Positions 20,960 to 24,810 of a stretch of 24,810 nt of DNA are shown one piece after another; position 1 is the stretch's first letter; each line of letters opens with the position of its first letter. Both the position numbers and the translations under genes were made by a program. Location of the stretch: positions 1 to 24,810 of the forward strand of contig DAOWDZ010000258.1 in NCBI GenBank assembly GCA_030638765.1, written 5' to 3'. Origin of the DNA: Desulfocapsa sp. GTDB lineage: Bacteria; Desulfobacterota; Desulfobulbia; Desulfobulbales; Desulfocapsaceae. The notes beneath the pieces were generated by a model that ran no database searches, was not told the origin of the DNA, and worked only from the letters and a program-made list of their open reading frames with translations.

Positions 20960-22204
20960 TTATGATTCGAAACGTTTCATAACAACAACACCATTTGTCC
21001 CACCGAAACCAAAGGAGTTGGATATTGCAGCTTTTATCTCGATTTTCCTTGCCTCATGCGGAACATAGTCTAAGTCACATTCCAAACTAGGGGTCACAAG
21101 ATTGATAGTAGGAGGTGCAATCTGATCCTTGATACTCAGTGCTAAAAATGCTGCCTCTAAACCACCAGCAGCCCCCAGTGCATGACCAGTCATGGATTTT
21201 GTTGAACTAATTGCAAGTTTAGTTGCATGTTCTCCAAAGACTGTTTTAATAGCAGCCGTCTCACAACGATCATTTAATGGTGTGGACGTGCCATGCGCAT
21301 TAATATAATCGATATCAGACGGCTGCAAACCTGCATCCTGAAGTGCCATTTCCATGCATCGCACAGCACCATTACCATCCTCAGGCGGCGCAGCAATATG
21401 ATATGCATCACTTGACGCACCAGATCCAGCCATTTCAGCATAGATAACAGCACCTCTTTCAAGTGCATGATCAAGTTCTTCAAGGACTAACATTCCAGCA
21501 CCTTCAGCAATAATAAAACCGTCTCTATCTTGCTCAAAGGGTCGTGACGCCCTGGTTGGATCATCATTTCGAGTGGAAAGAGCTTTCATAGAGGCAAAGC
21601 CACCAAGTCCAAGAGGACATATCACAGATTCAGTTCCACCAGTAATAACTACATCCGTACTTCCATAAAGAATGGATTTATAGGCTTCTCCTACTGCATG
21701 AGTTCCTGCGGCGCAGGCTGTGGATAAGGATAGATTAGGACCCTTGGCGTTGATCTGCATGGAAATGTGCCCAGAAGCCATATTAGGGATAGCCATGGGA
21801 ATAAAAAATGGTGATACTCTCCTGGGACCTCGATCAATATAAACAGTGTGATTTTTCTCAATAGTCCCTAAACCACCCATGCCACATCCGGTAATGACAC
21901 CAACTCTGTTACAATTACTATCTGTTATGTTCAATCCACTGTCTTCAACAGCGGAACGCGCAGCAACGATGCCGTATTGCACAAAAAGATCCAAATGCTT
22001 CGCACTTTTCTTATCAAAATGGTCTAAAGCGTCAAAATCGGTGACTTCAGCAGCGATTTGAGAAGCAAATCCAGATGCATCAAAACGTGTAACCGGGCCG
22101 ACACCACTTTCACCATTAAGAATTTTGTTCCAGGTTTTATCCTTTCCCGTTCCCAATGGTGTCACCAAGCCAATACCAGTAACCACAACTCTACGCTTTG
22201 CCAT
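20960..22204 (-). CDS. fabF: 3-oxoacyl-[acyl-carrier-protein] synthase II
   Basis: Condensing enzyme of fatty acid elongation, joining acyl chains with malonyl-ACP. The catalytic triad is Cys164 in STACAAGTHA, His304 in INAHGTSTPLND and His341 in STKSMTGHALGAAGG, with Lys336 also conserved. The ending SNSFGFGGTNGVVVMKRF is typical. The 414 residues match FabF (KAS II) rather than FabB. The ATG is preceded by AAGGGATA. A small hairpin lies in the spacer to acpP. Confidence 0.97.
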   Translation of the reverse strand: MAKRRVVVTGIGLVTPLGTGKDKTWNKILNGESGVGPVTRFDASGFASQIAAEVTDFDALDHFDKKSAKHLDLFVQYGIVAARSAVEDSGLNITDSNCNRVGVITGCGMGGLGTIEKNHTVYIDRGPRRVSPFFIPMAIPNMASGHISMQINAKGPNLSLSTACAAGTHAVGEAYKSILYGSTDVVITGGTESVICPLGLGGFASMKALSTRNDDPTRASRPFEQDRDGFIIAEGAGMLVLEELDHALERGAVIYAEMAGSGASSDAYHIAAPPEDGNGAVRCMEMALQDAGLQPSDIDYINAHGTSTPLNDRCETAAIKTVFGEHATKLAISSTKSMTGHALGAAGGLEAAFLALSIKDQIAPPTINLVTPSLECDLDYVPHEARKIEIKAAISNSFGFGGTNGVVVMKRFES

Positions 22205-22223
22205 TATATCCCTTTTGATAATT

Positions 22224-22244
22224 CTGAAACAAAATTTGCTTCAG
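22224..22244 (-). other. Hairpin in the acpP-fabF spacer
   Basis: On the minus-strand RNA, CTGAAGCA and TGTTTCAG form an 8-bp stem (one G-U pair) with a 5-base loop AATTT. No U-run follows. It may protect the abundant acpP message or set the acpP:fabF ratio. Confidence 0.35.
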
Positions 22245-22252
22245 TTAAAAAT

Positions 22253-22483
22253 TTATTTCAAGTTGTTTACAAAGTCGATGGCATTCTGAACGGTCGCGAT
22301 TTTCTCTGCTTCCTCATCAGGAATCTCCACATCAAATTCTTCTTCCATTGCCATGATAAGCTCAACAAGATCGAGAGAATCAGCACCAAGATCATCAACA
22401 AAGGATGCACCTGGAACTACTTTATCGTTATCAACACTTAACTGCTCAACGATAATATCAACCATCTGTTGTTCAATCGCCAT
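22253..22483 (-). CDS. acpP: Acyl carrier protein
   Basis: Carrier of growing acyl chains in fatty acid synthesis. The phosphopantetheine site is Ser36 in [20 protein letters not shown]. The 76-residue, highly acidic, four-helix protein is standard. The pantetheine comes from the CoA pathway, whose coaD is also in this window. The ribosome site GAGGAG is strong, as expected for an abundant protein. Hairpins lie in the spacers on both sides. Confidence 0.98.
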   Translation of the reverse strand: MAIEQQMVDIIVEQLSVDNDKVVPGASFVDDLGADSLDLVELIMAMEEEFDVEIPDEEAEKIATVQNAIDFVNNLK

Positions 22484-22517
22484 TTTTTAACTCCTCTATG
22501 TTTTTATCTATTCATTT

Positions 22518-22546
22518 AATAAATACCACGTTTTCAGGTATTCATT
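22518..22546 (-). other. Hairpin in the fabG-acpP spacer
   Basis: AATACC (22522-22527) and GGTATT (22537-22542) pair; with a G-U and three more A-U pairs on the minus-strand RNA the stem reaches ten pairs around a 9-base loop. There is no U-tract. The 104-base spacer is otherwise AT-rich and could hold an extra acpP promoter. Confidence 0.35.
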
Positions 22547-22587
22547 TATACGTACTACTTAATAACAAACTCAGGCAAAACTGTAAA

Positions 22588-23331
22588 TCACATATACATT
22601 CCGCCGTTCACATGGATGGTATTTCCAGTAATATAGGCACCGTCATCACTTACAAGATAGGCAACAGCACCAGCCACATCTTCGGGGCTTCCCAAACTGG
22701 CTAGAGGTATTTCAGCTTTGATTTTTTCCTGAATTTCCTCAGGAAGATCACGTGTCATATCAGTGACAATATACCCCGGAGCAACCGCATTAACTGTAAT
22801 ATTCCGCGTTGCAAACTCACGTGCCATGGACTTTGTTAAACCCTGCATCCCGGCTTTTGCCGATGCATAGTTAACCTGACCTGCGTTCCCTGCAAAACCT
22901 ATCACCGAGGAGATATTAACAATACGTCCCCATCTCTTTTTCATCATGGATCTAGCTGCGGCCTTTGAACAGATAAAGGATCCTTTCAGATTAGTATCCA
23001 GCACTGCATCCCAATCCTCTTCTTTCATCCTTGCCATCAAACCATCACGAGTGATTCCTGCATTGTTCCCAAGGATATCGAGTGCACCGGCATCTTTTAT
23101 TAATTGTTTTATCGTATCCTGTACCTGAGCTGCATCAGCAACATTGAATGCCAGAATATCAGCAGTACCACCGGCATCGGTGATAATCTTCTGGGTTTCA
23201 CTTGCAGCATCAGGATTAGACACGTAATTTATAAAAACATGTGCGCCCATGGCTGCCAAGCGAATACATATTGCACGACCAATTCCTCTGCTTCCACCTG
23301 TTACCAGTGCATTTTTACCTGTCAGACTCAT
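22588..23331 (-). CDS. fabG: 3-oxoacyl-[acyl-carrier-protein] reductase
   Basis: NADPH-dependent short-chain dehydrogenase/reductase performing the first reduction of fatty acid elongation. The cofactor site is VTGGSRGIGRA (10-20). NNAGITRDGLMARMKEEDW is FabG-specific. The catalytic tetrad is Asn114, Ser142, Tyr155 and Lys159 (YASAK). The motif before NNAG is ILG rather than the common LVN/LVx, a mild difference. The ending ITGNTIHVNGGMYM is typical. The 247 residues are standard. The ATG overlaps the etfA stop by four bases (ATGA), so it is translationally coupled to etfA. Confidence 0.96.
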   Translation of the reverse strand: MSLTGKNALVTGGSRGIGRAICIRLAAMGAHVFINYVSNPDAASETQKIITDAGGTADILAFNVADAAQVQDTIKQLIKDAGALDILGNNAGITRDGLMARMKEEDWDAVLDTNLKGSFICSKAAARSMMKKRWGRIVNISSVIGFAGNAGQVNYASAKAGMQGLTKSMAREFATRNITVNAVAPGYIVTDMTRDLPEEIQEKIKAEIPLASLGSPEDVAGAVAYLVSDDGAYITGNTIHVNGGMYM

Positions 23332-24521
23332 GCTTTTCGATTTCCTTCTATTTTACTGATAAGTTTAGGTAATACCTCAAAAAGGTCGCCAACTATTCCA
23401 AAATCAGCTACATCAAAGATAGGAGCATTTTTATCACGATTTATGGCAACAATTGTTTCAGATGACTGCATCCCTGCTACATGTTGTATGGCCCCTGAAA
23501 TACCACAGGCAATATACAACTTGGGAGCAACTGTTTTACCAGTCTGACCGACTTGATGAGGATACCCGATCCAACCGGCATCTACAACTGCACGACTGGC
23601 CGACACTGAACCATTAAGAGATTCTGCAAGCTCCCGTATAAGAGCAAATCCTTTCTCATTGTCAAGGCCACGCCCACCACCAACTAAAATATCGGCTTCC
23701 TGAATGTTTACATTATCCTGTTCAGAAATGACTGATTCTAAAACTTTCACTTTGGATTCAAGCATGGCAGGATCCAGCGTAATATCTACGATCTCACCAG
23801 TCCGACTTGAATCATATTCTAGTTGTTTCATCACATTGGGACGTACCGTGGACATCTGAGGCCTGGAATGAGGACACTCGATGGTAGCCATGATATTTCC
23901 ACCAAAGGCCGGTCGCGTCTGTAATAAGGCGCCATCTTCAAGACGAATTTCAAGCTGAGTACAATCCGCTGTTAGACCTGCACCAAGGATATTGGCAACA
24001 CCGGGAATAAAAGAACGACCAATGGCTGTTGCACCAGCAAGGACTACCTCTGGTTGATGCTGTCGAATTAAATCGGTGAGTATGGCCCCATAGGTTTCAT
24101 CTGTAAAATACTGTAATGCCTGGTTATCAGCACGATGAACAACATCGGCGCCATGAGCAATCAAGGTCTCAGCAGCATTACCAGTATCCGAACCTATCAA
24201 AACTGCAGAAAGTTTCACCCCTCTGGCATCGGCGAGTTTTCGGCCCACACCAAGAAGTTCAAGAGCAACAGCTGCAAGATTTTCACCTCTGAATTCACAG
24301 TAAATCCAAACACCACTCCAGCTATCAAGATCAGCTTTTACACTTTTTTCAGCGTCCTCAATGGTTAAAGCATCAAATTCACAATTGTCTACACAAGCCC
24401 CGCAAAGCGTGCATGCATCACCAACAACAGCAATTCCGTCAATAACCTCAATGGCTGCAAATGCACAACTGTCTTCACAGGCTCCGCAACCGGTGCATTC
24501 ATCTATATCTACTATTAGCAT
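23328..24521 (-). CDS. etfA: Electron transfer flavoprotein alpha subunit with N-terminal 2x[4Fe-4S] ferredoxin domain
   Basis: EtfA fused to a ferredoxin domain. Eight cysteines in two CxxCxxCxxxC motifs (Cys9, 12, 15, 19 and Cys37, 40, 43, 47) should carry two [4Fe-4S] clusters. An EtfA N-domain follows (about 70-260) and then the FAD-binding C-domain: GGGRGL (281-286), SASRAVVDAGW (307-317), PHQVGQTGKTVAPKLYIACG (321-340) and ISGAIQHVAGM. The 397 residues are EtfA plus about 65. Such fused forms occur in anaerobes and pair with acyl-CoA or other dehydrogenases, sometimes in electron bifurcation. The gene follows etfB by 18 bases and overlaps fabG by four. No dehydrogenase partner is in view; it may lie beyond the right edge. 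Confidence 0.93.
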   Translation of the reverse strand: MLIVDIDECTGCGACEDSCAFAAIEVIDGIAVVGDACTLCGACVDNCEFDALTIEDAEKSVKADLDSWSGVWIYCEFRGENLAAVALELLGVGRKLADARGVKLSAVLIGSDTGNAAETLIAHGADVVHRADNQALQYFTDETYGAILTDLIRQHQPEVVLAGATAIGRSFIPGVANILGAGLTADCTQLEIRLEDGALLQTRPAFGGNIMATIECPHSRPQMSTVRPNVMKQLEYDSSRTGEIVDITLDPAMLESKVKVLESVISEQDNVNIQEADILVGGGRGLDNEKGFALIRELAESLNGSVSASRAVVDAGWIGYPHQVGQTGKTVAPKLYIACGISGAIQHVAGMQSSETIVAINRDKNAPIFDVADFGIVGDLFEVLPKLISKIEGNRKA

Positions 24522-24539
24522 GGCTCTCTTCTCCGATCT

Positions 24540-24810
24540 CTATAGATAGACAGCAAGTTTTTCAACTAACTGTTCTATCTGTTCATCAATGGAGCCGGTC
24601 AAAAGAGCTCTTTCTCCACGGGGTGGTGGCGGAAACACATCAACTACTTGAGTTGGTGATCCTGCCAGGCCGATTTTTGCCGGATCAGCACCGACATCAG
24701 CAGCAGACAACACTTGAATCTCTGCCTTTTTAGCCTTCATCTTTCCTTTAAGCGATGGGACACGAGGATCATTAATATCTTTAACAACGGTGAGTAATAT
24801 AGGATATTCA
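24540..24810 (-). CDS. etfB: Electron transfer flavoprotein beta subunit, C-terminal part
   Basis: Partial gene; its start lies beyond the right edge. The visible 90 residues read EYPILLTVVKDINDPRVPS, then LKGKMKAKKAEIQVLSAAD, then GLAGSPTQVVDVFPPPP. This matches the EtfB C-terminus (R-x-P-S-L-K-G-x-M-x-A-K-K and the GSPTxVV segment). EtfB binds AMP, or FAD in bifurcating forms, and dimerises with EtfA, encoded 18 bases downstream. The AMP/FAD-binding part needed to tell the two types apart is outside the window. Confidence 0.9.
   Translation of the reverse strand, partial: EYPILLTVVKDINDPRVPSLKGKMKAKKAEIQVLSAADVGADPAKIGLAGSPTQVVDVFPPPPRGERALLTGSIDEQIEQLVEKLAVYL

Noticed and set aside
22058..22441. 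127-residue plus-strand frame opposite acpP and fabF
   Set aside because: It is antisense to two unmistakable genes, has no ribosome site and no recognisable protein features.

Overview
The window is a chromosomal housekeeping segment from a Gram-negative anaerobe-like bacterium. The best guess is a Desulfobacterota (former deltaproteobacterial) lineage near the Desulfobulbales. This rests on the ilvN/psd/pssA neighbourhood, an MglA/roadblock pair, a Rieske/cytochrome b pair with a diverged Qo motif, an EtfA fused to a two-cluster ferredoxin domain, and a small CxxC protein that looks like the PxxKW family. Base composition is AT-rich. There are no tRNA, rRNA, IS, phage or CRISPR features, so this is core genome rather than an island.

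Layout. Plus strand, 85-5767: ilvN, then psd-pssA ending in a strong terminator, then a tight run asd-rsmD-coaD-Rieske-cytochrome b ending in a bidirectional terminator. Minus strand, 5834-12426: a three-gene unit read as roadblock protein, MglA-type GTPase, then a 1156-residue acidic protein; upstream of it lies adenine deaminase. Plus strand, 12563-14095: tatD-yggS. A small cysteine-rich gene (minus) follows. Plus strand, 14876-17532: a PilC/GspF inner-membrane platform protein, ihfA with a good promoter and terminator, and an orphan ParB-like gene. Minus strand, 17529-24810: etfB (cut by the window edge)-etfA-fabG-acpP-fabF-rpiB, a terminator, then glyA-nrdR-ribD.

How the genes work together. 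psd and pssA are consecutive steps of phosphatidylethanolamine synthesis. fabG, acpP and fabF are the core of fatty acid elongation, and fabG is translationally coupled to the ferredoxin-fused EtfA. The Rieske and cytochrome b proteins make a minimal quinol-oxidising core without an adjacent cytochrome c.

The best candidate for an undescribed system is the roadblock-MglA-acidic protein operon. The GTPase keeps the residues needed for hydrolysis. The acidic protein has two clear, and possibly three, copies of an unrecognised roughly 100-residue helical domain at its ends. These bracket a long, acidic, probably disordered chain carrying about ten copies of a short aromatic-acidic peptide. That architecture fits a multivalent scaffold or effector for the GTPase. 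This reading is inference; no function is known to me.
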